Part shown: positions 9,498 through 18,811 of the stretch, piece by piece
Position numbering within the stretch: position 1 is the first letter of the stretch
How the letters are laid out: every line of letters begins with the position of its first letter
Assembly (NCBI GenBank): GCA_963743285.1
Contig: CAVUPF010000001.1
Span: 186,001 to 250,000 of the forward strand
Reading direction: 5' to 3'
Origin: CAVUPF01 sp963743285
Lineage (GTDB): Bacteria; Actinomycetota; Thermoleophilia; Solirubrobacterales; 70-9
Length of the DNA stretch: 64,000 nucleotides
Program-made: the position numbers and the translations under genes
The notes under the pieces: model-generated
Database searches by the model: none
Seen by the model: the letters and a program-made list of their open reading frames with translations, nothing else
Told to the model about the DNA's origin: nothing

Positions 9498-11192
9498 TCA
9501 GCTCGCTGCCGACCCGAGAAACCAACCGTCTCGGTCGGATGTCGCCGCCGAGCCTGCTGCCGAGAATGGCAGTGACTCAAACCACCTGGTCAACCCGATC
9601 AGCCCCCAGTCCATCCCCCGCAGGAGCAGCCCCTGCCCTGGCGGCAGCTTCGCTATCTCCCCCGGCGTCAGAACCCGCTGCCTCTGGGTCTGGTAGCTGA
9701 CCGATTCGTTGTAGTGGTGCGGGCTGAACCACTCGTCACTCTCGCTGGTTCCCAGCGAGGAGGACACAACCTTGCGGTCGTATTCGCCGAGGGCCAGCGA
9801 GATGCTCTCCAGGGTTTTGCTGTCACCGATGCCCGACAGCACCGCCTTGGTCTGGAAGAGGCTCATGAATCCCTCGGCAGCCTCAGCCCCCCAGCGGCTC
9901 CGCGCCTGGCTTAAGTCCTGAAGCCCGACCATCACCTGCAACCTCTGACCTCCCGCCTGGGAGACCAGTGCCGGCAGGTCGTGGATCGGCGCGATGTTCG
10001 CGACCTCGTCCAGCGCCCACAGCATCACCGTCCGGTCGGTGTCCTCATCTGCTGCCCGCTCATAGACCGCGTGCCGGATCTGCTCCAAGAGGCCGACGAT
10101 CAGCGGTGCGCAGAGCGCCTGGCGATGCTCCGGTGCGGTGATGTAGATCGTGTCCGCCGAGCCCGCGAAGCGGACCGGATCGAAGTTGGGCTGGGCGGCG
10201 CTTGCCCTGACGGCGTCGGCGTTATAGGCGGCGAGCACGCCGGCCGTCGCGGAGAAGATCGAGGAGCGCTCGCGGGCATCGGTCCGCTCGATACCGTCGA
10301 GCACGTCGGCGGCGATCTCGGAGTCGCAGTCGAGAAGCACCGCCCGCGCCGGGCCAAGCTCCTGGCGCAGCGTCCAGCGCAGCACCTCGGCGATCGGGCG
10401 GTCGGTGAGGTTGGCGGCGTAGAGCAGCGGAGCGAGCAGCGCGGCGGCGCGCTCTGTCCAGTGGCTCTCGTTGCTGGTGCCGGCGCCGACCCGCGCGCAC
10501 GCCGTCATCGCCCTCGCCACCACCAAGGCTTCATCCCATTTGCCGGCCGCCGCGACCGGCGACCAGCACAGCCGCCGCACGCCATCCGGCAGCCGCCGCT
10601 CTGAGGCTGCAGGGTCGAACAGCCACGCCTGTCCCACTTCCGAGCGCGGCGCGACCGTGGCCCGCATCACCTCGGGCTTGGTCGAGGTGGCGACCACCGC
10701 TCCCGCTGCTCCCATCACGGCCGGGATCATCACCGCGCTCGTCTTCCCCGAGCGCGGCGGGCCGAGCACCATCACCGCGCTCTCGGGGTCGGCGAGGACC
10801 CAACCGCCACTCCGCCCGACGCCGAGATAGGCGCCGCCGCCCAGCCGGGCGACCTCGGCCCGCACCGCTTCGCCCGGAGTCTTGTCATGAACATCGGCAA
10901 TCGCCGGCTCCACCGCGGTCGCCGTCCTTTTCAGCATGGACCAAAGCCAGCCGATCGGGATAAGCCCGTCGGCGACCGTGATCAGCAGCAGCCAGGCGAG
11001 CCAGCCGAGAGCGAGCGCCTTGAGGCACCACCCGATCGGGTTGGCGCCCCTAGGGTCGACGATGCCGTGGGCGAAGAAGGCCAGCGCGAAGAGGCCGGCG
11101 AGCTTCCACAACAGCGAGGGGCCCCGTTCAAAGGGCGGCTCCATCTGCTGGTGGGAGGGTCCCCAAGATCGCTTCGAGATGGCCCTTGACAT
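9498..11192 (-). CDS. VirD4/TraG-type conjugation coupling ATPase
   Basis: 564 residues. Two membrane segments lie at about 30-45 and 57-77, followed by a cytosolic ATPase with Walker A LGPPRSGKTS (about 143-152), the TKPEVM segment, and Walker B VMLWALDEVANIAPI (about 389-403). The GGQRLQVMVGLQDLSQARSRWG helix and the C-terminal GEIAKLPPGQGLLLRGMDW strand are typical of T4SS coupling proteins, which feed relaxase-bound DNA to a secretion channel. No relaxase or other T4SS gene is seen in the window, so the element is either cut off at the left or transfers with help from elsewhere. The ATG at 11192 lies in the divergent promoter region; ATG 11144 is an alternative start. Confidence 0.85.
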   Translation of the reverse strand: MSRAISKRSWGPSHQQMEPPFERGPSLLWKLAGLFALAFFAHGIVDPRGANPIGWCLKALALGWLAWLLLITVADGLIPIGWLWSMLKRTATAVEPAIADVHDKTPGEAVRAEVARLGGGAYLGVGRSGGWVLADPESAVMVLGPPRSGKTSAVMIPAVMGAAGAVVATSTKPEVMRATVAPRSEVGQAWLFDPAASERRLPDGVRRLCWSPVAAAGKWDEALVVARAMTACARVGAGTSNESHWTERAAALLAPLLYAANLTDRPIAEVLRWTLRQELGPARAVLLDCDSEIAADVLDGIERTDARERSSIFSATAGVLAAYNADAVRASAAQPNFDPVRFAGSADTIYITAPEHRQALCAPLIVGLLEQIRHAVYERAADEDTDRTVMLWALDEVANIAPIHDLPALVSQAGGQRLQVMVGLQDLSQARSRWGAEAAEGFMSLFQTKAVLSGIGDSKTLESISLALGEYDRKVVSSSLGTSESDEWFSPHHYNESVSYQTQRQRVLTPGEIAKLPPGQGLLLRGMDWGLIGLTRWFESLPFSAAGSAATSDRDGWFLGSAAS

Positions 11193-11196
11193 TTGC

Positions 11197-11227
11197 TTGA
11201 CTTTATATCATGATCTGCCTAAGTCAA
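11197..11227. promoter_or_regulatory. Inverted repeat in the coupling-protein/HTH divergent promoter
   Basis: TTGACTT (11197-11203) and AAGTCAA (11221-11227) form a perfect 7-bp inverted repeat separated by 17 bp of AT-rich DNA that contains the palindrome ATCATGAT. It lies between the divergent coupling-protein gene and the HTH gene at 11250, and a TTGACA -35-like box sits just to the left (11186-11191). I infer an operator, perhaps for the HTH protein itself. Confidence 0.45.
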
Positions 11228-11249
11228 TAGAAGTCGAACCGGAGACCAG

Positions 11250-11540
11250 ATGCCACCGAAACGCAGCCGCGGGATCAGAGCCCAGATCGACCGCGAAATC
11301 GCCGACCTCGACGATGAGCGCGCCCGTCTCATCGCGGCCAGAGCGGCGCTCGATCGCGACCTGCCCCGGCGCTTCTCTCAGGACGACATCGCCGGCTACT
11401 TGGCCGATCACCCTGATTCGACCTACAGCGATGTGGCGGACGGTCTCGGCGCCTCGCCGACGAATGTCGCCGCGCACCTGAAGCGCGGACGCCAAGCCGG
11501 CCGCTTTCGCAACTCCGCCGGCAAATGGAGCTTGAACTGA
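11250..11540 (+). CDS. Small coiled-coil plus winged-helix DNA-binding protein
   Basis: 96 residues, ATG at 11250. Residues 8-38 form a charged coil (IDREIADLDDERARLIAARA). Residues 42-96 read as a winged helix: FSQDDIAGYLADHPDSTYSD, then VADGLGASPTNVAAHLKRGR and a wing ending in GKWSLN. The divergent neighbour is the coupling-protein gene and an operator-like repeat lies just upstream, so a role as the element's transfer regulator is plausible. The plan (coil then HTH) is shared with the chromosomal protein at 48948. Confidence 0.7.
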   Translation: MPPKRSRGIRAQIDREIADLDDERARLIAARAALDRDLPRRFSQDDIAGYLADHPDSTYSDVADGLGASPTNVAAHLKRGRQAGRFRNSAGKWSLN

Positions 11541-11579
11541 TGGAGCTGCGGTTTAATCAGGCGGCACGGAGCACCGTCG

Positions 11580-12407
11580 ATGAACGAAAGGCTGAGCGCC
11601 CACCTCATACGGCCCGGAGACCTCAATCCCGGCTGGGTGCTCCTCTATGCGGCGACCTGGGCCTTGCAGTGGTTCAGCGCCCCGTTTCGCTACTTCGCCG
11701 CCCTGCTGGTGCTGGTGATCGTCAACTGGATCGCTGGCTGGAATCTGCCCGATCACTACCTGGCGCTCGCGGTCGGCTTCGGGCCGCTGGCGCTCTCCCT
11801 CGCGACTCTCGTCCTGCCCTTGGGCGGCTGGTGGTTTCAGCAGCAATCGGGCGGACGGCGCCCATCGGAGCGCGAGCGAGCGGTCTTCGAGGCGGCATTC
11901 GAGCAGCTGCGGGGCGTCGACCCCCAGCTGCGCCAACCGCACCGCTGGTTTGTCGTCGACGACTCCCAGCCCAACGCCTGCGCATACGCCGACACCCTGA
12001 TGCTCACCCGCACGATGCTGGAGAGCCCCTCCTTCCCAGCCGTCCTCGCCCACGAGCTGGGGCACCTGAACACCAGCGACGCTCGGGTCACTGCTGCGGT
12101 CCATCGGATCACCACGCCGCCACGCAGCCCGGTCGGCTTCCCGTTTCGCTTGCTCGCCTTCCTGATCAGCGGACGGATCGGAATGTTCCCCGTGCGGAGG
12201 CTATGGGCGATCTACTGGCGCCGCCGCGAGGCGGTCGCCGACTCCTACGCCGCCAGGCTCGGGCAGGGGCCGGCACTTGCCGGCTACCTCGACACCTATG
12301 CCCTGGCCGGCGATCTCCCGATTCCCTTCAAGGACTTCGGCGAGACCTCCCATCCCTGGACCGAGCACCGCATCGACGAGCTCGAAGCGCAGCAGGAAGA
12401 CAGCTGA
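11580..12407 (+). CDS. M48-family membrane zinc metalloprotease
   Basis: 275 residues. Two hydrophobic segments occur near residues 35-50 and 60-85, followed by a catalytic domain with the zinc motif LAHELGHLN (HExxH) and the downstream EAVADSYAARLG helix that supplies the third ligand Glu, as in HtpX/Ste24-like M48 enzymes. It is relatively short, with no C-terminal extension. It sits inside the mobile element between two HTH genes and has no evident operon partner, so it may process an element-encoded or envelope protein. That role is inference. Confidence 0.85.
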   Translation: MNERLSAHLIRPGDLNPGWVLLYAATWALQWFSAPFRYFAALLVLVIVNWIAGWNLPDHYLALAVGFGPLALSLATLVLPLGGWWFQQQSGGRRPSERERAVFEAAFEQLRGVDPQLRQPHRWFVVDDSQPNACAYADTLMLTRTMLESPSFPAVLAHELGHLNTSDARVTAAVHRITTPPRSPVGFPFRLLAFLISGRIGMFPVRRLWAIYWRRREAVADSYAARLGQGPALAGYLDTYALAGDLPIPFKDFGETSHPWTEHRIDELEAQQEDS

Positions 12408-12477
12408 CTCTGGGGTGGGAGGCGATCGAGGTCGCCGCTTCCCGGCGGCACAGCGGGCCGGGGAAGAGGAACTCGAT

Positions 12478-12846
12478 ATGCGCGCGCTGAGCACGATTCC
12501 GACCAGGGCAGGGCGCGACTTCTGCCCGCCCCGAGGGCGCGGGCGAGGGGCGGCACCGCATCGGGTCGTGGTTGACCTCTCCCCGCAGGCCGTCGAGCGC
12601 GTCTCCGTCCGTGTGGTGCAGCTGCTGCGGCAGCGCCAGCCACAAGGCGAGCCCGAGCTGATCAGCGCCGGCGAGCTGGCCCGCCGCCTGCGGGTCGAGC
12701 GCCCCTGGGTCTACCGCCACCGGGCGCTGCTCGGCGGGATGCGGATCGGCGAGGGGCCGAAGGCCCCCTGGCGCTTTGAGTATCGGACTGCGGTCGAGGC
12801 CCTGCGAAGCCGCCACGTGGAGCGGGGAGAGGGAGATCGGCAATGA
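12478..12846 (+). CDS. Small helix-turn-helix DNA-binding protein
   Basis: 122 residues from the ATG at 12478, which follows a good GGGAAGAGGA ribosome-binding site. The C-terminal half contains LISAGELARRLRVERPWVYR, a MerR/excisionase-like HTH with recognition helix VERPWVYRHRALLG. The N-terminal 35 residues are basic and low complexity. Its stop overlaps the ATG of the next short ORF (ATGA at 12843). It is one of three small DNA-binding proteins close to the integrase and probably helps control or direct excision. Confidence 0.65.
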   Translation: MRALSTIPTRAGRDFCPPRGRGRGAAPHRVVVDLSPQAVERVSVRVVQLLRQRQPQGEPELISAGELARRLRVERPWVYRHRALLGGMRIGEGPKAPWRFEYRTAVEALRSRHVERGEGDRQ

Positions 12847-13037
12847 GAGGTCTCGCGACGATCCCGATCCGGACGCGCAATTCAGCGCCCGCAGTGGGAC
12901 CGAGAGGCGCTCTCGTGCGTCATAGGAGTATGTGCATTCAAACCAGCCCAGTGCAGCCCTTTTCCTGGTTGGCGATGCGGCTTTCGTCTCGAAGCCGCTC
13001 CAGTGCAGGACCGGGGAGAGATAGCCGATGCCGCTGA
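12843..13037 (+). CDS. Doubtful 64-residue ORF, possible duplicated gene start
   Basis: The ORF overlaps the preceding stop (ATGA). Its first residues, MRGLATIPIRTRNSAP, echo those of the preceding gene, MRALSTIPTRAGRDF, and the DNA is also similar there, but it then diverges into a low-complexity arginine/serine-rich stretch with no domain. It looks like the remains of a tandem duplication of the HTH gene start, not a functional protein. Confidence 0.25.
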   Translation: MRGLATIPIRTRNSAPAVGPRGALVRHRSMCIQTSPVQPFSWLAMRLSSRSRSSAGPGRDSRCR

Positions 13038-13279
13038 TGACGACTGCCGAGGTGGCGGCTGAGATCGCCATGAGCGAGGAGTGGGTGCGCGATCACGCTG
13101 GCGAACTCGGCGCCATCAGGGCGGGCCGCGGCGGCCGCGCGCCGCTCCGCTTCGAGCCGGAGTCGCTTGAGATTTGGAAGCGCGCCCACCGGCTCGCGCC
13201 TCCGCAGCAGAGCAATCGTTCAGGGCGCCGCGGCCATCGTCGGGCTCCAGCAGGCGTCGAGTTGCTGCCCTTGCCGTAG
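13028..13279 (+). CDS. Excisionase-like helix-turn-helix protein
   Basis: 83 residues, ATG at 13028 preceded by GGGGAGAG. The N-terminal 50 residues are a compact HTH (MTTAEVAAEIAMSEEWVRDH, then a basic AIRAGRGGRAPLRF wing), the kind used by Xis/AlpA-type recombination directionality factors. The C-terminus is basic and disordered. Its stop abuts the possible GTG start of the integrase reading frame (13280), the usual xis-int arrangement in integrating elements. The exact function is inferred from size and position. Confidence 0.65.
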   Translation: MPLMTTAEVAAEIAMSEEWVRDHAGELGAIRAGRGGRAPLRFEPESLEIWKRAHRLAPPQQSNRSGRRGHRRAPAGVELLPLP

Positions 13280-13324
13280 GTGCGGCTCGTGCGACCCGCC
13301 TCCGCAGACGCTAGCTTTGGACTC

Positions 13325-14653
13325 ATGCCCCGGCAGGCGACCGGATACGTCGATTCACACCCCTGGAAGGACGGCAGGACGATCACCTGGCGACTCTGCG
13401 TTCGCGCCCGCGGCCAGCGCTCGACGATCACCCTTGGCACCAACCGCGAAGGCTGGAATGAGGACCGGGCCAAGGTCCAGCTCGACCAGGTCATGGAGCA
13501 GGTCCGGCGCGGCACCTGGGTCTCGCCGTCCAGGCAGGCGCCACCGGCAGTGTCCGTCGAGCCCGAAAGCGATGAGGACGAGACTCTTCACGTCACCCTG
13601 TCGCGCTGGTGGCAGCGCAAGAAGGGAGAAATTCGCCCCAACACCCAGGCCGACTATCGCTGGCGCCTCGGCCTCCTGCTCAAGTTCCGGCCCGAGACCC
13701 TCACCGCCGATGTCGATGTCCGCTGGGTCGATGAACTTCGAGACTGGCTCGCGACACAGGAGGCGAGGAATCGCAGGGGCAAGAACCAGTCGCTCTCACC
13801 GCGCTCGGTCAACATGGTCCTCGACTGCCTTGCCCAGGCACTCGACATCGCGGTCGACTGGAAGCTGCTTGAGCACAACCCGGCTCGCGGCAAGCGCCGG
13901 CGCATGCGGGTGACGCAGGGCGCTCGTTCCTTTCTGGAGCCCGACATGGTCGTCGATCTTCTCGGCATCGCTGGGGAGTGGGAGGACGGCTTGCCCGAGC
14001 ACCAACGCTACGGCCGCCGCGCGTTGCTCGCCCTCCTCTGCCTGGGCGGCCCGCGAATCAACGAGGCGATCCTCGCCGACCGCGGCGAGTTCGACTTGGC
14101 GGGCGATCATTGGCGGATCCCGGCATCGAAGACCGAGGCCGGCCAGCGCACCGTCGAGCTGACCGTCTTCTGCGCCGAGGAGCTGCGCGGCCATGTCGCG
14201 ACGACCAACTCACTCGGGCGCCCGATCGGTGCTCGCAGGCCGATGTGGCCGACCCTTACCGGTGGTCGGCTGAATCCGAGCAACATCCGCCAGCGCCTAC
14301 TTCACGAGGTCATCACGCGCACCAACGACCGCCGGGGCGAGGAAGGGAAGATGCTGCTGCCAGCGGTGACGCCGCATGCGCTGCGCCGCACCTTCGCCAG
14401 CCTCTGCTTCTTCGCCGGTCGCGATCCGGCCTGGGTGATGGGGCAGATGGGCCATAAGGACGCCCGCCTCACCCTCGCCGTCTACGCGCAGACGATGCAG
14501 CGCCAGCGCGTCGATCGTGACCTCGTCTGGCGGCTGATGCGGTTCTCTGACGAGCCCGAAGCGCCCCCCCACGGCGGCCGGTTTGACACCAGGAATGACA
14601 CCACGGAGTCAAATGAGGCATCTAGTCAACCCGCCAGCGTTTCCAGCGACTAA
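13325..14653 (+). CDS. int: Tyrosine site-specific integrase
   Basis: 442 residues from the ATG at 13325 (an in-frame GTG at 13280 would add 15 residues). The order is: SAM-like core-binding domain (about 95-190, including WWQRKKGEIRPNTQADYRWR), then the catalytic domain with Arg in LLCLGGPRINEAIL, the His-x-x-Arg box TPHALRRTFASL, the GH motif MGQMGHKDARLTL and the nucleophile Tyr in AVYAQTM. All catalytic residues are present. It ends 35 bp from the 3' end of a tRNA-Val gene, the standard position for an integrase that uses the tRNA as its attachment site. Confidence 0.93.
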   Translation: MPRQATGYVDSHPWKDGRTITWRLCVRARGQRSTITLGTNREGWNEDRAKVQLDQVMEQVRRGTWVSPSRQAPPAVSVEPESDEDETLHVTLSRWWQRKKGEIRPNTQADYRWRLGLLLKFRPETLTADVDVRWVDELRDWLATQEARNRRGKNQSLSPRSVNMVLDCLAQALDIAVDWKLLEHNPARGKRRRMRVTQGARSFLEPDMVVDLLGIAGEWEDGLPEHQRYGRRALLALLCLGGPRINEAILADRGEFDLAGDHWRIPASKTEAGQRTVELTVFCAEELRGHVATTNSLGRPIGARRPMWPTLTGGRLNPSNIRQRLLHEVITRTNDRRGEEGKMLLPAVTPHALRRTFASLCFFAGRDPAWVMGQMGHKDARLTLAVYAQTMQRQRVDRDLVWRLMRFSDEPEAPPHGGRFDTRNDTTESNEASSQPASVSSD

Positions 14654-14688
14654 TGGAAACACCAGGAGGAATGCGGGTTTGCGGGGGA

Positions 14689-14760
14689 TGGGCGCGGCTG
14701 GTTTCGAACCAGCGACCTCTCGCGTGTGAAGCGAGCGCTCTCCCACTGAGCTACGCGCCC
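14689..14760 (-). tRNA. tRNA-Val (anticodon CAC)
   Basis: Read on the minus strand, 72 nt fold into a full cloverleaf: acceptor GGGCGCG/CGCGCCC with discriminator A; D arm GCTC-AGTGGGA-GAGC; anticodon arm CTCGC-TTCACAC-GCGAG, giving CAC at 34-36; five-base variable loop AGGTC; T arm GCTGG-TTCGAAA-CCAGC. No CCA is encoded. The 3' end faces the integrase gene, and it is the probable attachment site of the element to its left. Confidence 0.95.
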
Positions 14761-14785
14761 GGGAGGGGAATCATAGGCTTGGCAG

Positions 14786-15998
14786 TCAGGCGAGGGCGGG
14801 GACCTCGTTACCCTGGCTGGGGCCCGCTCTGTTCTGAGCGTCGGCGCGCTTTTTCAGCGCCAGGCCGATGAAGGGGAAGATCAGGGTCGAGAGCATCGCG
14901 GCGCCCACCAGGCCCGCCGCGGTCGAGTGACGCATGTGCCCCTCGTCTATTGCGAGGGTCGTGATCGCGACCACAAGCGGCAACTCCGTCGCGCAGTAGA
15001 AGGCGAGGGCGGCGCGTTCGCGGGCGCTGAGGACGCCCTGGTAGAGAAGCAGGGCCGGGGTGCCACGCACCACGACGAAGAGGCAGAAGAACATCATCAG
15101 CTTGAGCAGGGCTTCGCTCGACCCGAGCGCGCCTAGGTCGAACTCCATCCCGCTGGTGACGAAAAGAAGGGACGAAGAAACCAAAGCCGATCGCGGTCAG
15201 CTTCGACTCGAATACGGCCAGCTCGTGGCCCTTGAGGGCCACGCGGGTGATCATGCCGGCGACGAAGCCGCCGAGCAGGACGTCGAGACCGAGGTGGCTG
15301 GCGAGTAGCACCAGGCCGAAGACGAGCACCACGGTGATGCGCACCGCGAGCTGGCTGCTCGCCTCGAAGGTGCGTTCCAGCGCCGGCCATCCCTTCCAGG
15401 CCAGGCGCACCGAGCTCAGCGCCACTGCGAGCGCAAGCACCACGAAGCCGATCAGGATCAGTGCCTTGTGCAGCGGCTGGGTGGTCGAGAGCACCAGAGT
15501 GATGAGCAGGACGGGCCCGAACTCACCACATGCCCCTGCCGCCAGCAGGTAGGTGCCGAAACGCGTTTTCAGCTCACCGGTGTCGCGGAGGATCGGGATC
15601 AGGGTGCCGATCGCGGTTGTCGCCATCGCCGAGCCCGTGTAGAGGAAGGAGACGACGATCCCAGCCGGGGCCAGGGCGCCGCCGATCCCATAGGCCAGGG
15701 CGAGAGACAGCGCCCAGCCGATGGCGCCCAGCCGTAGCGGCTTTCCCCCGATCCGCTCGAAGTCGATCTCATAGCCGGCGAAGTAGAAGAGCATCCCCAG
15801 ACCGAGGTTGGAGAAGAAGGCGATGAAGGCGTCGCTGTGGGCGAGGTGGAGGACCTGGGGCCCGATCACGATCCCCAGGACCAGCTCGAGGACGACCGCC
15901 GGCGGGGCGAAGCGGCTGGGCAGGGTCACAACGGTGATCGCCGCCAGCGCGGCGACCGTGACGATTGCAAAGAAGGAGGATGTGTCGACGTGGATCAC
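14786..15998 (-). pseudogene. Cation/proton antiporter (CPA2-like), one frameshift
   Basis: Starts at a GTG (15998). The first frame gives about 270 residues of polytopic transporter (PSRFAPPAVVLELVLGIVIG, GLGMLFYFAGYEIDFERIGG, GELKTRFGTYLLAAGACGEF) up to GFGFFVPSF near 15161-15180. The expected continuation, FVTSGMEFDLGALGSSEALL to the C-terminus, is in another frame and ends at 14786. An indel in the TTTCTTCGTCCCTTCTTTTC stretch explains this. Together the parts make a full-length Kef/NapA-type exchanger of about 403 residues. Because similar single shifts occur in three other conserved genes here, a sequence error is as likely as true inactivation. Confidence 0.85.
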
Positions 15999-16157
15999 GG
16001 GAGTGGTCGATCCGATGCCGGGCAGGGTAGGATCAACAGCGGACCGTGCTAGGCGGGGAATTAGCGGTGCCCTGTAATCCGCAATCCGCTCTAGCGGGGC
16101 CGAATTCCGTACTGAGGGGCTGGCCGTCGGGGTCAGTGCGCCGCGGGCGGTGTTGAA

Positions 16158-16253
16158 GGCCGGGTCCTGCGCGACGTGGGCACGCGAACCAGGTCAGGTC
16201 CGGAAGGAAGCAGCCTTAAGCGGATGCCGCGGGTGCCGCAGGTGAGCCCGGCC
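16158..16253 (+). ncRNA. ffs: Small signal recognition particle RNA (4.5S type)
   Basis: The apical domain, CAGGTCAGGTCCGGAAGGAA followed by GCAGCCTTAAG, is the universal Ffh-binding loop of bacterial SRP RNA (GGAA tetraloop and symmetric loop). The ends pair as GGCCGGG (16158-16164) with CCCGGCC (16247-16253), with further pairing CTGC/GCAG inside, giving a hairpin of 96 nt. It lies on the same strand as dnaX, 2.6 kb downstream. The exact ends are inferred from the helix. Confidence 0.95.
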
Positions 16254-16393
16254 CGAGCCAAACGCGACGGACACGCCCGGGGGCTTCGCTTCGAGGGCGG
16301 GTGCACGGTCCACTTTCCCAAGCCTGAAACCTCCAAGGGCGCGGATCGAGATCGCGACGGCGGTGGCGAGCCAAGAGCTGGAAGACTGGCCCG

Positions 16394-17176
16394 GTGCTGG
16401 ATGAGCGCTGGATCAGGTCGCTGCATGTGGAGACGATGCGGCAGGCGGACCTGGATGCGGAGCACGAGCCACACGTCCTCTTTCAGGCGTCGACGATCGG
16501 CGCCCTGCTGGAGGGCTCCTACGACGGCGACCTGAGCATCGCCGAGCTGCGCCGGCACGGCGAGTTCGGGCTGGGCACGCTGAACGGGTTAGACGGAGAG
16601 TTGATCTGCCTCGACGGCGGCTTCTTCCGCGCCGACGTGAGGGGCGCGATCCACCGAGTCGAGGACAGCGCGAAGACGCCGTTCGCGGTGGTCGCCTGGT
16701 TTGCTCCAATGATCGACGAGAGGATCGAGGGCCCGCTCTCGCACGAGGAGCTGCTGGCCCAACTCGACGCGCTCGCCCCGAACGGAGCCACCTCCTTCGC
16801 GGTTCGGGTCGACGGCCGCTTCGAGCTGGTCCACGCTCGCTCGGTGCCGCGCCAGTCGAGGCCCTATCGGCCGCTCGCCGACGTTGTCGTCGAACAGCAC
16901 GTTTTCGACCTGACGGTCGTAGACGGCACGATGGTCGGCTTCCGCTTCCCCAGCTATGCCGAGGGGATCGAGGTAGGGGGCTATCACCTGCACTTCATCA
17001 GCGCGGACCGCAAGCGGGGCGGCCACGTGCTCGGCTCGAGGTGCGGCTCGCTGCGAGTCCGAGTCGATCCGTCGAGCGACCTGCATGTCGAGCTGCCGCC
17101 GGGCATCGATCTCGCCGACCCCGATCTCGCTGCCGGGACCCATGAGGCGGTCGAGCGGGTGGAGCGCCTGGGTTGA
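16394..17176 (+). CDS. budA: Alpha-acetolactate decarboxylase
   Basis: 260 residues, GTG start at 16394. Acetolactate decarboxylase turns 2-acetolactate into acetoin. Family signatures are clear: the early FQASTIGALLEGSYDGDLSI, GTLNGLDGELICLDGGFF, a Glu-rich central strand, and the zinc-site region GYHLHFISADRKRGGHVL with the three His residues, followed by the C-terminal VRVDPSSDLHVELP strand. Length matches known enzymes. It stands alone, without an acetolactate synthase gene nearby, so it may serve acetoin formation or overflow of branched-chain intermediates. Confidence 0.93.
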   Translation: MLDERWIRSLHVETMRQADLDAEHEPHVLFQASTIGALLEGSYDGDLSIAELRRHGEFGLGTLNGLDGELICLDGGFFRADVRGAIHRVEDSAKTPFAVVAWFAPMIDERIEGPLSHEELLAQLDALAPNGATSFAVRVDGRFELVHARSVPRQSRPYRPLADVVVEQHVFDLTVVDGTMVGFRFPSYAEGIEVGGYHLHFISADRKRGGHVLGSRCGSLRVRVDPSSDLHVELPPGIDLADPDLAAGTHEAVERVERLG

Positions 17177-17243
17177 TAGGCGAGGTGGGTTTGGGATCGG
17201 CGAGGCGCTCGGCCAGCCCAGGTCGCCGAGCGCTTTCCGCTTC

Positions 17244-18729
17244 TCAGCAGCGCCGGTAGACCTTCCACGACTGGTTCTGGGTGACGAAGTGAAAGCCGCG
17301 GGGGGGGATCAGCGAAAAGCTGGTCGGGTCGTTGGGGTCGAGGATGAAGTTGTGGATGACAAAGGAGCTGGCGGGGTCGACGAAGTAGCCGTGGTGGGGG
17401 ATGCGCTGCTCGCTCGTGCTGATGATCTGGGTCGGCTTTATGTTCAGGCCGAAGGCGAGGCGGGGGACCGCGCGGTGGTTGGGCACCGCGATCGGCCCGC
17501 AGAGCGGCTTGAAGGCGCCCGCTTCGACCAGATGGGTGAGGTCGCGCTCGATGTTTCCCTGGTTGGTCACGTCGGTGTTCACCGTCGAGTCGAGGCTCCA
17601 CTGATTGGGAAGCCAGATCACGAACATCGCGACGACGATCGCCGCGAAGAGCTGCCAGCGCCGCCGCCAGGGGTGGCCGGGCTCCAAGAGGCGCCAGCCG
17701 AGCAGAGCCAGCGCGACGAAGACGGAGAGCACCGCCGCCGCGAGCATCGTGTAGCGGGCGATGATCGCCAGGCCGGCGCAAGCGAGGACGGCGAAGGCCG
17801 CCCCGGCGAGGAGCGCGGCGGCGATGCCGAGCGCCGCGCGGCGGCGCAGGAAGGCGAAGCCGAGCACAAGGCCCCCGGCGGCGCCGATCATCCCCGGCCA
17901 CTGGAGAACTTCGCCGAGCCGGCGCGGTCCGTAGAGGACGAGGTCGACCGGGCCGGTCTGGCGCCGCAGCGTTTCCACCGTCTTCTGGGTGCCGGTGAGG
18001 GAGTAGAGCGGGTTGCCCGTGGTGGCAGAGTCGAACAGCACCCAGGCGAGCGGAGCGAGGAGGGCCAGCATCGCCAGGGCGGCCAGCTCGCGCGGGCTGC
18101 GCTCCTGGCACCAGCACAGCCGCCGGGAGCGCAGCCCGCTCGATGGCGCTCCCGGCCTTTGCTCGACGTCTAGCGCCAGGTAGGCGAGGTAGGCGAAGGA
18201 GAAGAGCCACGCCTCCGGGCGCAGCAGCCCCGCCGGCACGAGCAGCGCCAAGACGGGCCATCCACACCGCGGCCGCTTCGTCTCGATCACCAGGGCGCCG
18301 AGGCAGAGGGCGATGTAGGGGAGGTCAATGTAGGCGACCAGGCTGTTCGGATAGGTACGGCGCCCTGGTGATCACGATCGCCGCCGCGACGACGCCGATC
18401 CAGCGGTCGAACCAGAGCGTCCCGAGTCGGTAGACCAGATAGGTCACCAACCCCACTGAGGCGTAGGCGATCGCCATCGTCACCACGATCGTTCCCGCGT
18501 TGCCGATCGGCGTGGCCACCAGGCCTAGCAGGTCGGCGAGCGGGTGTGGAGTGGGGGGAAGGGCCGCCCCGTAGTCGGGGCTCACCCCGTGGGCGAGTTC
18601 CTTGCCCCAAAGCAGCGCGTAGAGCGTGTCGTAGTTGGGGTAGCCGACCGGGAAGAACGCCAAGAGCGCCGCCGTCACCGCGGCGACCCAGGCGAGCGGC
18701 GTCAGCCAGCTTCGGAGCCTCGATGGCAC
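17244..18729 (-). pseudogene. Polytopic membrane protein (glycosyltransferase-like), one frameshift
   Basis: The first frame starts at a GTG (18729) and gives WVAAVTAALLAFFPVGYPNY, several hydrophobic segments and IVITRAPYLS, then runs into a stop. The second frame carries SLVAYIDLPYIALCLGALVI and on to a C-terminal domain ending SWKVYRRC at 17244. One extra base near 18340-18355 explains the break. The joined protein (about 490 residues) has around nine or ten membrane spans plus an extracytoplasmic C-terminal domain, like PMT/ArnT-type glycosyltransferases of actinobacteria, but I cannot see a definite catalytic motif. It may be intact in the organism if the indel is an error. Confidence 0.65.
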
Positions 18730-18811
18730 CGGCGCAAGGTACAGATGCCGGCGTCCTCCCGGCCCCCTCAGGGGGGCGCATGGCCCGCAGATAGACTGGC
18801 CCGAGTCCCCG

